Source: Caecitellus pseudoparvulus (lineage: Eukaryota; Bigyra: Bicosoecida). From it: a stretch of 64,000 nucleotides of DNA. Each line of letters begins with the position of its first letter. Positions within the stretch are counted from its first letter, which is position 1. Below the pieces are notes generated by a model. The model made no database searches and was not told the DNA's origin. It saw only the letters and a program-made list of their open reading frames with translations. Below, piece after piece: positions 40,892-53,266 of this stretch. Where the stretch lies: positions 682,001 through 746,000 of the forward strand of contig CBFFRQ010000013.1 in NCBI GenBank assembly GCA_965644315.1, in the 5' to 3' direction. The translations under genes were made by a program, and so were the position numbers.

Positions 40892-42697
40892 TTACTGAGC
40901 AGCCTGAGCGGCCTGGGACCCACCCTGCGCCACTGTGACAGCTCCCTGAGTGCTACTGCGCAACTCCTCTGGCAGAGTGGAGTCCAGGTGCCCCTTTACG
41001 TAGAGCGAGATGGCAGTGTCTGCCAGCGTCTGCTCCAGTGGGCGGAAGTGCACGGCGAGCTCCCAGGCTCGCTCCTTGCTCCAAAAGGCTTGCACGTTGG
41101 GGGGCGGGCCGGCATCCTTCAGGGTCGGCACCCCGCCTCGCATGCTTGGGGAAAGCGCTCCCGCGAGGGACTTCACAATGGCTTCATAAGGCCAGCAGTC
41201 TGCAATGCATAGGTACCTGCCGGAAGCCTTGGGGTCTTCCATAGCAGCGATGTGCATCTGTGCGACATCTCGAACGTCCACGAGGCACTTGGTTGCGTTG
41301 GGTATGGTGGTCTTCTCGCCGTTGAGCAAGTCAGCCATCTGTGCACATGACACATTCAGAGCGTCCTGCAGCATGGGCCCCACAACAAGGGTGGGTGCAA
41401 TGACCACCAACTCACAGGGGCGTCCCTGGCCTGCCATGTGCGGGCCAAGGATGCTCCAGGCTTGCCGTTCAGCAAGGACTTTGCTGAGAGCATAGTGCTT
41501 CTCACCCGCGCGCAAGTAGTCAACGTCACTCCAGTCATCTTCGTCGTATACATGGTCCGGGGCACGTTCATCTAGGTACACAGCGGCCGTGGACGAAGTG
41601 AGGATAACACGCGACACGCTGGGTGTTGAGATGGCAGCGTTGCACACAGTTGTGGTGCCCTGCACAGCTGGCCTGACGAGCGCCTCTTCACCGTCAGCGT
41701 ACCCAGAGAGAAAGAAAGGGGACGCGGTGTGAAAGACTGCCGTGCACCCTTGCATGGCAGTCACAAAGGCAGCCTCCTCGCCCATAAGGTCCGCCTCGAA
41801 CAGCTTGAGGCGCGTGGATGCTCCTGGCATGCGCAGCAGGTGACGGAGCTTGCTTTCATCCCCAGTGGACCGCACAGTCCCATGGACAGTGTAGCCACTT
41901 TGCAGCAGCTGAAGTGCTATGTGGGAGGCGATGTACCCAGTGGCTCCCGTGATGCAGACTGGCCCTTTCACTGAAGACTGCCCACTCTCCTGAACCTTGC
42001 CCAACAAATGCACCACACAAGCCTTGCCCTGCTCGGAGCCGCACCGATCAGCGAGGCCAGAAAGGAATGGCACGGCGAACGCTTGTTGTGCGGTCGCCTG
42101 AGGCGCCAGGCACTGTATGCAGGCCAGAGTGCCAAAGATCGCTGCATCGGTGGTGCTCACAGGGCCAGCTCTCTGGGCCAAGTCAGACACAGCACGTGAA
42201 AGGAGCGACAGGGCAATGCTGACATCAGGCTCATCGCTGACAGATGAACTTGCAGTAGGCACCCCCAACGAAATGCGTGAGTCCCCGCCAGGGCCTGTGC
42301 TAGTGACAAACACGCCTGCAGCAGCTTGGGCGTGGTGCAGTGCAGCAGAAGCACAGGCAAACGCTGCCGACTCTGCCGCAGTCAGGGCTTGCCTGCACAG
42401 GAAGGGCGCCACCTGGGGTGCATGAACGTGGGGCCTGCTTCTACCCAATCAGGTTCTTCGCACTGACTCTGACAGGTACTGCAGTGCAGCAGGCATGGAG
42501 CTCACGCTGGCTTGGGTCGAGTTGTTCACGAGCAGAGGAAGCGCCGCAACTCCACCAGGAATGGCTTCAGACATGGAGTTGGCTGTTTCCACCGAGACCA
42601 TGACATCATCGAAGGGTTTATCTTGCTCGTGAAGCAGCAGGGCAACGCCCATGCCGCCGTGTACGTCGTGGTCTGCCTCCAGCCTGGACAGCTCCAT
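40892..42697 (-). CDS. GST-like domain fused to NAD(P)-dependent reductase (DFR/CCR-like SDR)
   Basis: The reductase part is certain: an extended short-chain dehydrogenase with the nucleotide motif VCITGATGYIASHIALQLL, VFHTASPF, TSSTAAVY and catalytic YALSK, as in dihydroflavonol reductases and cinnamoyl-CoA reductases. Upstream in the same exon are 170 residues resembling a GST C-terminal helical domain, and an exon at 42697-42464 gives a GST N-terminal-like end (AIPGGVAALPLLVNNS, MPAALQYLSES). A short intron must join them; two in-phase solutions exist (42463-42413, 51 nt, or 42473-42393, 81 nt). The product is about 584 aa. The substrate is unknown. The GST identification rests on pattern only. 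Convergent with the thioredoxin-PUB gene, 50 nt apart. Confidence 0.75.
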
Positions 42698-42866
42698 GGT
42701 CGTTCTTGGCGGAGGAGGTGAGAGGGTTGGCTAGCGTCGCTGGGTCAGGCAATCGCAGACATACATTCAAAGTCGGTGACACTTCCTTCAAGTGGATAGT
42801 TTCGATTTGGCCCGCGCACCAGCGAGCCAGGGCAGCAAGCGCGCTCCCACATTCTGCGCATGGGCT

Positions 42867-45800
42867 TCAAGCAGAGGTCAGCTGTTCAGAGATCTTGGCA
42901 CTCTCTTCGGCAATGACCGCATTGGCCTGGAAGCGAGACGCGGCAAGGGCGACCATTTGCATAGCTTGAGTGCCCCGCATGGCGGAGCGGCCTTCTGGGC
43001 TCAGTGACAAGTTCCCCAGCGTCGCTGCTGCCCCCTCCGCCACTGCCTCCAGCTGGATGAAGGAGTTGAGCACGCTCACTGCTGCTGCAACGCAGCCAGC
43101 ATCCACCAACACTGAGTGGTGCTCTTGCTCCGCCGAGATGTTGCACAGTGCATCGCACGCAGTCTGTGCAATTTGGGCGTCCCGTGCGTTGCGCTCCAGG
43201 CACCTGAGGATGCTGTCAATGCCACCCGCCTCCACAACAGCAAGGCAGTGCCCCGTCGCTGAGAGGTTGCACAGGACTGCCATGGTGGTGTGTGCCACAC
43301 ACGAGACGACACCCAAAGGCCCTTCCATCAGCGCCACGACTGCCTTGGACAAGAGCAACGCATCACCCTCGTGGATGGTGCTCGCTGTGCCTCCAGCATG
43401 GACGACCAGGCAGGACAGCGCCCCACAGGCTGCCCCCACAGCTGTGGCATCTGCCCCTTCTTGCCCTGCTAGTCCAAGGAGCGTGCCCATGAAACCCTGC
43501 TCGACAAGGGCGTGTCGATTGGCCTCTGATGCCGCCAAGGCGTGCACTGTGGCGCAGATGTGCTCGCCCACCCCGGCGTCGTCGGGGAACGCCCCCGCTG
43601 CGCCCTGCAGAGCCTGCAGCACCGGCGGAACCAGCAACATACTGTGTGTTCCGCCGTGCAATGCAAGCGCCCGCAGCACGGCAAGCGCCCTGCGTGTGAC
43701 GGCAACCTCCCTGGCAAACGCACCGAGAGTGGTGAGGAGGGCTTCAAGCACCTCAAACTCAGCAACCATGCGTAGGCGGTTCGCTGGGAGCAAGGCAACG
43801 TTCTGTAGAGCACACACAGCAGCCTCAGCGATGGAAGCACTCTCTGGGTAGCTCTGCATGGCGTTCACGATGACCTTCACGCCACCCTTCGCACACAGAA
43901 GCGTCTGAGCGGACTCCGTCAGAGCCAGATTTCGCAGGCCCACGCAGCCAGCTCGCACGATCTTCTCGTTCTCGATGCTGTTCTGGACGCTTGCAAGGAT
44001 GGCATGCAGTGCACCATTCTTCACCAGCATTTCCTCGTTGGCAGGTGCTGCGGAGAGGTTGGCGAGGGCCCACAGCACCTGCTCCACGACACTGTCCTCC
44101 TCGCCATACCGAGCCAAGGACGAGAGCAAGAAGGGCACCGCACCTTCCTTTGGAAGAGCTTGCTTCCCTTCCTCGTGCACAGACAGGTTTCGCAGCATCC
44201 AGACGGCGCACCCGACAATGTCTGGGGAAGCGATGTGCTGCGATGCAGCCCCACATACGGTGGCCACGCCCCCCGCCGCAACGATTGACAGCTGGGAAGA
44301 GGGGGCAATGGCCAAGTTGCGCAGGGCACCTGACCCAGAGTGCACCACGCCCGGTGAAGCGCTGTGCCGGTCGATGGAGGCGACGATTGCCTGGAACCCG
44401 CGCGCCGCCTGCACGCGCTCCTCGTTTGCGTCGTCGTAAGCGAGGGCCCACAAAATGCGGTTGGAGCACTGCGACACGGTGGCGTCGTCGACGTGGGTGC
44501 GCAATGCAGCCACGACGGACTCCACGCCTGACAGAGCAGCAATGGTTTGCGGGTTGCCCTCCTCGGAGCACACGTTGGAGAGCAGGCCCGTGCAGGCAGC
44601 GACGATGACGGGGTCGGCGACGTGCCGGGTCAGCGCGCCCAGAGCCGCCGCAATGCCACCTCCTTCAACGACGGCAGCCCTGGAGTCTTCGTGCACGGTC
44701 AAGTTGCGCAGCGCTGAAGTTGCCACACGCACGACGGAAGGGTCAACTGCGTGGCGGGCCACCACCTGCAAGCAGGCCTTTGCAGCTGCTGGGAGGGAGC
44801 CAGGGGGCACCTCACCAGTCATGACAGTGACTGTGTTGATCATGCCACAGGCTTGGGCAGCCACGCCTGGGTGTGAGATGAATCGCGTGATGGCGGCGGT
44901 GGCGCTGGCCAGCCCACCGCCTTTGACGAGCGCAAGCTTGTTGGCTGGGAAGTCAATGGCCACATTGTGCAACGCACCACACGCGCCTTCTGCCACAGAA
45001 GAGTCGCTGCTGTGCGCCCGCAAGCAATCCAGCAGCACTGTGATGCCGTCGACAGCCGCAAGGGTGGGGCGGTTGGCCTTGGTCTCCGCCAGGGACCACA
45101 GGATGGCGCAGGCATCCCGGGCAATGTCCAGGTCGTGCACATGGCGCTTCATGAAGTCCAGCACTGCGTCGATTCCACCCGAGCGAGCGATGCCTTCCTG
45201 CATGTCCGCATTCAAACTGGCGTTGGACAGCGCCTGCAACACAGCACGTACCACCCCCGCATCTGGGGCATGCCGCAGCCCAGCAGTCAGCAGCACAGCA
45301 GCCCCCTGCTGGGCAGCAATGGAGGAGCGAGGCTCTGCGGGGCGGCGACAGGGAATGCGTGGAGTTGCGGGCTTCTGCTCAAGGCAAGTCAGGCCACCAC
45401 GCCATGTGCGCTCACCCTCTTGCATGGCTGCCATGGCCAGGAGGCTTGCCGCGGCCTCCACGAGCCTTGGCTCCGCTGCATGGCGAGCCAAGGCATGCAC
45501 TGTCATCGGGATGCCATCTGCTGCAAGGAAACCAGCCTTGTTCTCTGCACACCGGGAGCGGAGGCGCGGGCAATGTAACAGCAAAACGCCGTGGCTTCGT
45601 CGGCGCCGCTGCACACACCCTCGCAGTCGACACTGAGGTTGAGCAGCGCCAGGCACACCGCTAACACTGTGCTTGCCGAGGTCTTGTGGCGGCTGCCCAG
45701 GCTGACGAGGAGGGCCATCCCTGTCGAAGTCTTGGCAACTTGCCCCCGAATGTCGCCTGCGAATCGGCGGCAGCAGGCACGTGAAGCTCTTGCTGCCCCG

Positions 45801-46170
45801 ACACGGCGCGCCCGAGGCTCCAGCAAGTCCGCACCTGAGTTACATGCAGCTACAGCGGCTAGCTTCCTGCACAGAGCCTGGACGGTGCCCTCATCGGCAG
45901 CAATGCTGTCCAATTGACCAAACATTTCGGCAGCGCTGTGCTTGCTGCTCTGCAGCGCGTGGCCCGAGCCGGCGCCCGCACTGCGGGCTGTGTCCACTTC
46001 CTTGGACTCATCCAGGGAGTTCACAGACCCTGCGCAGAGGAGGGGCTTTGTCAGCGTGCAGCGGTGCTGGGCGCGTGTGCGAGCAATCTCCGCATCTCGC
46101 CCTGAGCGCACTGGCGGAACGCACCGAAGAGCACGGCTGCATCTTCGAACCTGACGCTGGAGGCAGCCAT
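42867..46170 (-). CDS. Large armadillo-repeat protein
   Basis: Five exons, 46170-46125, 46029-45835, 45756-45619, 45544-45416 and 45334-42867, with introns of 95, 78, 74 and 81 nt, all phase 1, give 991 aa. Splicing restores the repeat register, for example ALLNLSVDCEENKAGFLAADGI across the third junction. About 20 armadillo repeats follow (consensus-like CGALRNLAI..., ILWALANLSAAPANEEMLVKNG, ALCNISAEQEHHSVLVDAG). Nothing but repeats is visible apart from a short N-terminal segment, so it is a scaffold or adaptor. All introns lie in the first 840 nt; the last exon is 2.5 kb. Relatives of this kind are common in flagellate and protist genomes, but I cannot name an orthologue. Confidence 0.85.
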
Positions 46171-46649
46171 GGGACCATTCAGTGGAGCCCCCCCCTGCTG
46201 CCTTTCCAGGCCGTGAAAGGCGAGAGACTGTCTCTGCGCCAGGCAGTGGAAAAGAAACGTCGCAGCGGCCAGCAACAGCGGAGTTTGGGATGCGCCTCGC
46301 GAGGCGAAGCAGGCAACACGAGGAGGGAGAGCCAGGCACGTGTTGCATGAGTTCTCCAAATGGGGTGCAGTATGTTGTGTCGGCGTGAGGACGTTGGTTG
46401 TCTCGATGGCAGGATTCGGCATGGCGTGATTCGCTGGCGTTGCACGGCACTTGTGTGCCCAGTCCACAACCAAGCAATGCGGGTCATCCTCTGTCAATGA
46501 CCGGGCGTCCATGCGACGATTCTTCAATCGATCTCGGGTGCAACATCTCTCTGCTGCCGAAAGGTGTGCTGCCGCTCACACGCACGGCTTCCGGCTGGCT
46601 TCACTGTGTATGAGGCCAGGCCAGCTAGGCAGCAAACCAGGCTTTCACG
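46171..46649. other. Divergent spacer armadillo gene / VPS34
   Basis: 479 nt between divergent starts, presumably both promoters. No gene, repeat or GCGGAAATT element is seen. Confidence 0.5.
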
Positions 46650-49600
46650 ATGACCAGCCTGTACCACAAGCTGCCATTCTACTCCTCACAAGAAGTGGAC
46701 CTGATCGTCAAGGTCTTCATTTCTCACCTGCACTTGAAGGCTCGGCAGGCGACGCCGCCGGCAGCTGAAGCGTGGTATGTCCAGGTGCGCCTCATCAGCA
46801 GTGGCTTGGTGGTGGGGGACGCAGCTGTCTGCACCGGCCTGGCACACGTGCATGCCGGAAGTGTTTCATGGCAAGAATGGCTGTCTTTGCCCATCAAGTA
46901 CAAAGACCTGCAGCGGGGTGATCAGATGGTGAGTCCAGCGTGCTGCGCGGAATTTGCTTCCTGCACCGTCTGCCACGCCCATGCACAGGAGGTCACCATC
47001 TGCACTGTGGACCACAAGCCACTGCACAGCACCTGCATCCGGCTAGACGACACCTGTCAGAGAGTGAAGCAGGGCGTGCAGTGCCTGAGCATGTGGCCGT
47101 TGCATGGCAGTTCCCAGGCGCCCAAGCCAAGTCCTGTTGCTGTGCAGCCTCAAGTGGCAGCGCGCAAGCAGTTGGAATCATACATGCGAAGTCAGACGGA
47201 ACACATTCCCTGGCTTGATCGTCTGTCTGTGCCTGTGCTGATGCAGGAGGCAACTGTGGGTGCTGCGTCGTGTGGCTCTAGCTCACACTTGCCAGTGCTG
47301 GAGATCCAGCTGCCGACCTTTCCTTTCCCCATGGTGCTGGAGGCGACGCTCTACGAAGAGCACAAGGGTCTTCCTCAGGCTCACCCTTCAGGTGCATTGG
47401 ACGGCACTGCTCTGTCAGCGCTGCTGAAGCCCCCCACATCGTCCAGTGCAGCTGGGGCACTGCGGGGGCAGGTGCCAACAACAGTTCCAATCTTCACCCC
47501 TGACGCAAACCTGGTGTGGGGAAGGCATGCAGCAGTCATCATTGACCCCGAAGATGGATTGAAGAACCCTTCAGAAGACATGCACAGTCTTGTCAGCGTG
47601 GGCACCCAAGCGGATGCCGCCGACAAGGAGCGACGCCCCAACGCTGAGCAACTCAGCAAGATCCGCCTCTTGCTGCAGTCGCCATCCTACACCCTCCCCG
47701 CTGATGGCGCACTGCTGCTCTGGCGGTATCGGTACGCCCTCACCCAGGACCCGCGTGCCCTGGCGAAGTTCCTTGTCAGCGTGAATTGGAAGGTGGCCGC
47801 CCAAGCTGCTATTGCGGTCAGCATGCTGCCGCAGTGGGCAGCCATTGACACGACAGATGCGCTGCGTCTTCTGTTTCCCGATTTAACTCACTGGGCAGTG
47901 CGGGAGCATGCCGTTGCCGCCCTGCGACAGGCCTCCGAAGAAGACTTGGAGCTGTACCTACTGCAACTGGTTCAAGCGCTGCGGTACGAGCCTGGGCTCG
48001 ACCGGCGAAGCAGTCGCATCATCAGCGATGCCCAGCGACTGTTCCTATCACGCCAAGGAGCGAAGGGGACTGAAGCACTGCCCCCACCGCCGTCAGGCCC
48101 ACTTTGGCCTGCGTGGTGCAGTGCGGTGTCAGATGCTGCTGTCCGCCTTGCGCGAGGGGACGTCTCCCCTGGAACCCCCTCCCCCGCGCGATACATGCTG
48201 TCCCCACTGGCTGACTTCCTCGTGGACAGGGCAGGGCGATCGCTTTCCCTGGCTTCCTGCTTTCACTGGTACTTGACAGTGGAGTGTGAGGACGTGGCGC
48301 ACGGCAAGACGTTCCAAGTGGTGCTGGCCTTGCTGCACGACATGGCCCGACGCATCCCCGACGACAAGCCGCTTGCTGCCGCGGGCGGAGGCAGCGCTGC
48401 TCCTGCTACGGCAGAGACTTCCACAGTGGGTCAAGCTGTTCAGCGCATGCTCGTGCGGCAGGTGCGCCTTGTGCACGTGCTCAAACAGGTTTGTGAAATT
48501 GCCAAAGGAAGGGGCAACATCGAGACGAAGAAAGCAACTCTCCGAGCGGCAGTGGCCGTCGGGGGCTCTCATGCCCAGCTGAGCGATCTGTGCAGTCCTC
48601 AGTGGCAAGTGGGAGACCAGCCCGCGGGTGCCCTTCCTTTGCCACTGGACCCCGAGAAACGAGCCACAGCAATCATTCCTGGCGGCTGCACAATTTTCCA
48701 GTCATCGGTGTACCCTGTCCGTCTTCAGTTTGAGCTCGAGCTGCCCCATGGCAGCCGACCTGTGCCCAAGTCCCCGGCTGCAGCGGGCGACTCTCCCACG
48801 ACTGCATCCGGTGAGCGGGCAGTGGAGCCCCCTTCGTTTTTCCTCATGTTCAAGCTTGGTGACGACTTGCGGCAAGACCAGCTCATCATTCAGATGATCC
48901 GCCTGATGGACACGCTGTGGCGCAGAGTGAACTTGAACCTGCAGCTGACCCCATATCGCGTGCTTGCCACGAGCCCGGACACAGGAATGATGGAGTTTGT
49001 GCAGGGCTCGACGGCTGTGGAGCGCATCAAGTCCAACATCCTCGCCTACTTTCGCAGCAGCAGCCCCGACGATGCAGCCCCACACGGCGTGTCGCCCACA
49101 GTCATGGACACCTATGTCAAGTCATGTGCTGGGTACTGTGTCATTACGTACTTGCTCGGGGTGGGTGACCGCCACTACGACAACTTAATGCTGCAACCCA
49201 GCGGGCACTTCTTCCATGTCGACTTTGGCTTCATTTTCGGCGCCGATCCCAAGCCCATGCCTCCTCCGGTTCGTACAAGCCTGTCCATGGTGCGCCCAGG
49301 AGCAGTACTGCCCACGCCCATCACCCCGCTCTCGCCCGCAGATGAAAATTACCAAGCAGATGATCGAAGGGATGGGGGGAGTGGACAGCGCCAATTACAT
49401 GGCGTTCCGTGGCTTTGCCAGCCAAGCCTACAACATCATTCGCAAGCATGCAACTCTTGTCATGAACTTGCTGCACCTTATGCGGGACGCAGGCTTGGAA
49501 AACATGGGCCCGAATCCAGAGGTGCGTGAGCGACTGCGAGTGCACCGCCGAGCTTTGCGCCCACTACGAGCGCTGGTCACTGCTTCGTCCCCCGTCGCAG

Positions 49601-49753
49601 GCCACGCTAGCTGCGCTTCAGGCAAAGTTTCGGCTTGAAGCCGACGACGAGACTGCTGAGCGTGCTTTCTTGAAGCTCATTGACGAATCCGTGGCAGCCT
49701 TGGCTCCTCAGTTCTCAGACTACATTCATACCATCGCCACACGACTCCGTTGA
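46650..49753 (+). CDS. VPS34: Class III phosphatidylinositol 3-kinase VPS34
   Basis: Makes PI3P for endosome traffic and autophagy. Exons 46650-46928, 46989-49268, 49342-49521 and 49601-49753 (introns 60, 73 and 79 nt, all phase 0) give 963 aa. Domains: C2 (LPIKYKDLQRGDQM near its core), the helical PIK domain (LLLWRYRYALTQDPRALAKFL, WKVAAQAAIAVSMLPQW), and the lipid kinase with FKLGDDLRQDQLIIQMI, catalytic GVGDRHYDNLML and metal-binding HVDFGFIFG. Splicing restores PKPMPPPMKITKQMIEGMGG, the conserved start of the last lobe. The C-terminal helix ends YIHTIATRLR in place of the usual WAQYWR. The last 39 nt of the CDS overlap the DNA ligase IV CDS antisense. Confidence 0.95.
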
Positions 49754-52700
49754 GCACGGTAGCCGGGCCCCCGCAAGCCAGGCGCAGAATTCGCGCAGGG
49801 CCGCGATTCGCTCAGACATCGCAGCCGTCACTGCTACCACGGCCTGTGCCTTTTCTGCGGCGCGCCCCACAAAGTCAATTACCCCTTCAGGATGCAGGAC
49901 GTCAATGGTCGGCCCAGCTACCCCTTCTGCTGCACATGCAGGATCGCACACCACCGCAGTCAGGGCACCACTGCTGGGCTCCATGGCCACAGCCCCCCCA
50001 ACACTTCTCCATGCTGCTTCGGCCTGCAGTGTCTTCAAGGCCTTTGTCCGCAAGTCTCCGGATACGGGCTCCCGCCTCAAGGCACTGGCCGCCGCCGCGG
50101 GTCCACTTCCTGGTGCGGCATGCCGGTCAAAGTAGAGGACATGCCCAGACCAGCTCAAGCACGTGGCCACAGAAAACACTGCGGCTGCGATTTCTGGTGC
50201 AACAGACTCCAGAACATGCTTTGGGAGGTGCCGTTGTATGCCTTGCGTGTCTGGGGCAGAGGAAGCAAGATTTAGGATGGCGTCAGAACGGTGCGCCCCG
50301 GCCGGTGGCAGCAACGTGCTTGCACAGAATCGATCCCACACTGCTGTTGCCTCAGCATCTTCCATTTGCCTGTGCCAAACAGCTCCCGTGATGGTGTCCC
50401 CGATGGCTGCCATGCGGCGCCGCGTGCTGGGTGCAAAATAGATGCCGTGGCAAGGCTCGATTGGCTGCAGCTCACGTGCCGTGCGACATCTTGCCAGCCA
50501 GGTGGGGAAGAGAATATCAACCCGAGCCAGCTGAACGTACGCCTTGATGGCCGCGATGCTGTGGGCGGCGGGGGGCACAAGAACGAAGCATTTATCGGGG
50601 ATTCGCCGTGGCATTGTGGTCAGCACGGCGCCACCCAAGTCCGTTACTGCTTGTTGCACAGCCTTGGCGCTCTGCATGCCAGGGGCGCCAGTTGATTGCC
50701 AATACCCGGGCTGTACATAAGGGACAACAACAGTGTACCCTTGCAACAGTTGGGCCTCTGCACCGCCGGTTTGTGGGACCAGGCCCAGTGGGCGCATATC
50801 GGCTGGAACTCCCCTTGAGCCGGCTCCTTGCCTTCGGGCGGATTTTAATGCCGGGTTGTGTGTGGAAGACGCCCCCCGACTGCGTTTCCTGGGTTCATCC
50901 GGCGACTTTCTCCGCAGCATGCCGTTGTTGGAGCGGAGAAGCGCCTGCACCTCCTGCCAGGAATTCACCTCTTGCGGCATCTTGTCCCTGCGAATGCGTA
51001 GGACGCGGGGGAAGCGCAGAGACACTCCAGCGGGATACTTTCCCTTCACGTCTCGGAGGAACTGCGCGCCAATCACTTCAAACACCACCGAGCGGGTGGG
51101 GTCGAGCAGCACGTCAGGCAGCATGTCAGACTTGGGCTCCCACGACTCTCCAAAGATATCCCGAGGGAAGACACACGGGGCAGGGCTTGCTGACTCAGTC
51201 GAGTGCTTTGACGTCTGGGAGGGTTTGTAGGGTGCGGCATGCGGCACCGGCGTGCTGATGCTGGTAAAGTGTGGTAGCAGCTCTCGCAACTCATCAAGGG
51301 AGTACCCCGTGCCAACTTTCGCGACCACTCGCCACCGAGTGGGCATCTGGGCAACGACAGGAGAGGTGCTGCCATGCCCCATGACACTTGTTGCCACTGT
51401 TGGGGCTGAGTCATCCCTCACCGCAAGGAGGAAGTGAGAGAGGAGCTTCGTCCGCCGGTGTCCTTCACCGAAGAAGCCAGCCACAGCCACCATGTCCATG
51501 CTGTCGTAGAACCCAGCCATATATTCCGGCTTCACTTTCAGCCACCCAGCTGCCTTGCGCCCATCGCAAACATAGGGTGCATCCACTGACTTGACGACGA
51601 GGCCCTCACCGTGCTGCTGCATGACTTTCTGGAAGGCACCTCGCAATGCTCGCCACCTTGTCGAGACAGAGCCAGCTGGGAGGAGCTGTACAGGGTGGAC
51701 TTCCAGCCGCTGTGGGAGGGGCATGCCTGGTGCGCAGGCCACTTGCAAGGTGGACCCGCAGAGTAGGCCAACCAGTAGCTTCCGGCGCTGCAACAAGGGC
51801 AGATGTGCGATGCACCCATCATATCCAGGGTGCTGCGCCCAAGCCTGGAGGAAGAGCAAGTCAAAGACCCGGTACATGATGCGGATGGAAGGCAACGCAC
51901 CACCATCACTCCTTGCACGCAGTTCTTCCTCCGCGTGGGACAGGTTGTACCCAAAGGGTGCCATGCGCTGCTGGGCAGTGTCCCATGCGACCACTTCACC
52001 ATCCAGAACAACCGACACCCCATCCGGTACAACTGCTTCAATGTACGGACGTAAAACTGCCAGTAATTTTGGCCGCGGGTTCCCTCGTCGAGAGAGAAGA
52101 CTGACACTCTGCACACCTCTGTCCCACTGCACGTGGATGAGTGCTCGCTCCCCGTCCAGCTTCTCCTCAATGAAGGCCATGCAGCCCGCCAGCACCACCT
52201 GCGAGGCACCGTACATTACATCTGCATCGAGGCGCTCGCACTTTTGCGGCAAGAACGCGCGTCCCACCGTGAGCTCTGGGTTCAGTGTTACGAGGGGATT
52301 CCTGAGCTGTGGCATGCCCAGCAACGTCTGGAGAGAGCCGCAGGTCTTGTGGGCTTTGTTCGCACTTGGGTGCAGCCAGCGCAGGAAGTTGGCCGTGCGC
52401 ACTCGAAGGTTCATGCCATGCTTGAGGATGATTCGAATGAGCCACTTGATCTCTAGCGGGCTACATCGGAAGAGCAGCTGAAGCATGATTGACTTCTGTG
52501 CTGCTTGGTCGCCTGCTGCAGCGGCCAGTTGGTCCAGGGCGGCGTTGACCTCTTGCAGTGTCATGCTCGTGCCCCCACTTCCAGTCGCAAGGCTGTGTCC
52601 AGACACTAGCACATCGTACACCACATCGGCCAGCTCTCCGTGCACGTCGTGCCCGGCAAAACGGCGCTGCGAGGTGGGTGGCGACGGTTCGTTTCCATGA

Positions 52701-53169
52701 ACGCCGTCTGACGCTTGCAGGAGGGTCGTACCCACCTTGTAGTGTTTCACACGCCTACTAGGCTCGCTGTCTGCACTCCACCCCATGCGGTTCACGATCA
52801 AGCTGCAAGGGTCCAGAGCTGTGCCGTGGCGCAGCACCAGACAAACAGTGCTTGCTGACTCACCCTGCAAGTTTCACTTCTTTCAGCCCATACATGCGCT
52901 CATCATCAGCTCCAGGTAAGACAAGCCGGATGTATGGAAAGATGTCGACCCCACTCTGCGGAACCAAGTCAAGGGGAAGCAAACGTGTACGCCATGTGGT
53001 GCTGAAACGCAGCCGAAACCCAGCTCACTTGAAAGGCCTCCTTGAGTTTCGGAGTGAACAATGCCGCAGCTCGCTCAACCCCTGACTTGGATGAGCCTTC
53101 AATCCTTTGCATGAGTGCCGCTAGAGCAGAGAAAGGCATGCTTTCGAGCGCCTGCTGAGGTGCAGCCAT
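49715..53169 (-). CDS. LIG4: DNA ligase IV
   Basis: ATP-dependent ligase of non-homologous end joining. Exons 53169-53029, 52955-52864, 52802-52736 and 52666-49715 (introns 73, 61 and 69 nt) give 1083 aa. N-terminal DNA-binding domain: MPFSALAALMQRIEGSSKS, then FPYIRLVLPGADDERMYGLK, made only by splicing, and CSPLEIKWLIRIILK. Adenylation domain: EEKLDGERALIHV with the AMP-lysine motif KLDG, LDGEVVAWD, EGLVVKS and WLKVKPEY. An OB-fold part includes LRFPRVLRIRRDK. The C-terminal 400 residues hold two BRCT-like regions (YFAPSTRRRM lies between them) expected for XRCC4 binding. The gene is co-directional with the CDC123-like gene, 97 nt downstream of its stop. Confidence 0.93.
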
Positions 53170-53266
53170 GCCTGGCACACGTAAACACGCTCGCTCGGCA
53201 GCATGTGAGCTTCGGTGTCGCGGTCTGGTAAGGGAGAAGCAAGGCGAGGCTGGGAGAGTCGATGCA

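Noticed and set aside
44455-45636. 393-codon open frame on the plus strand
   Set aside because: Antisense to the armadillo-repeat exons; crosses two of their introns and shows no protein features.
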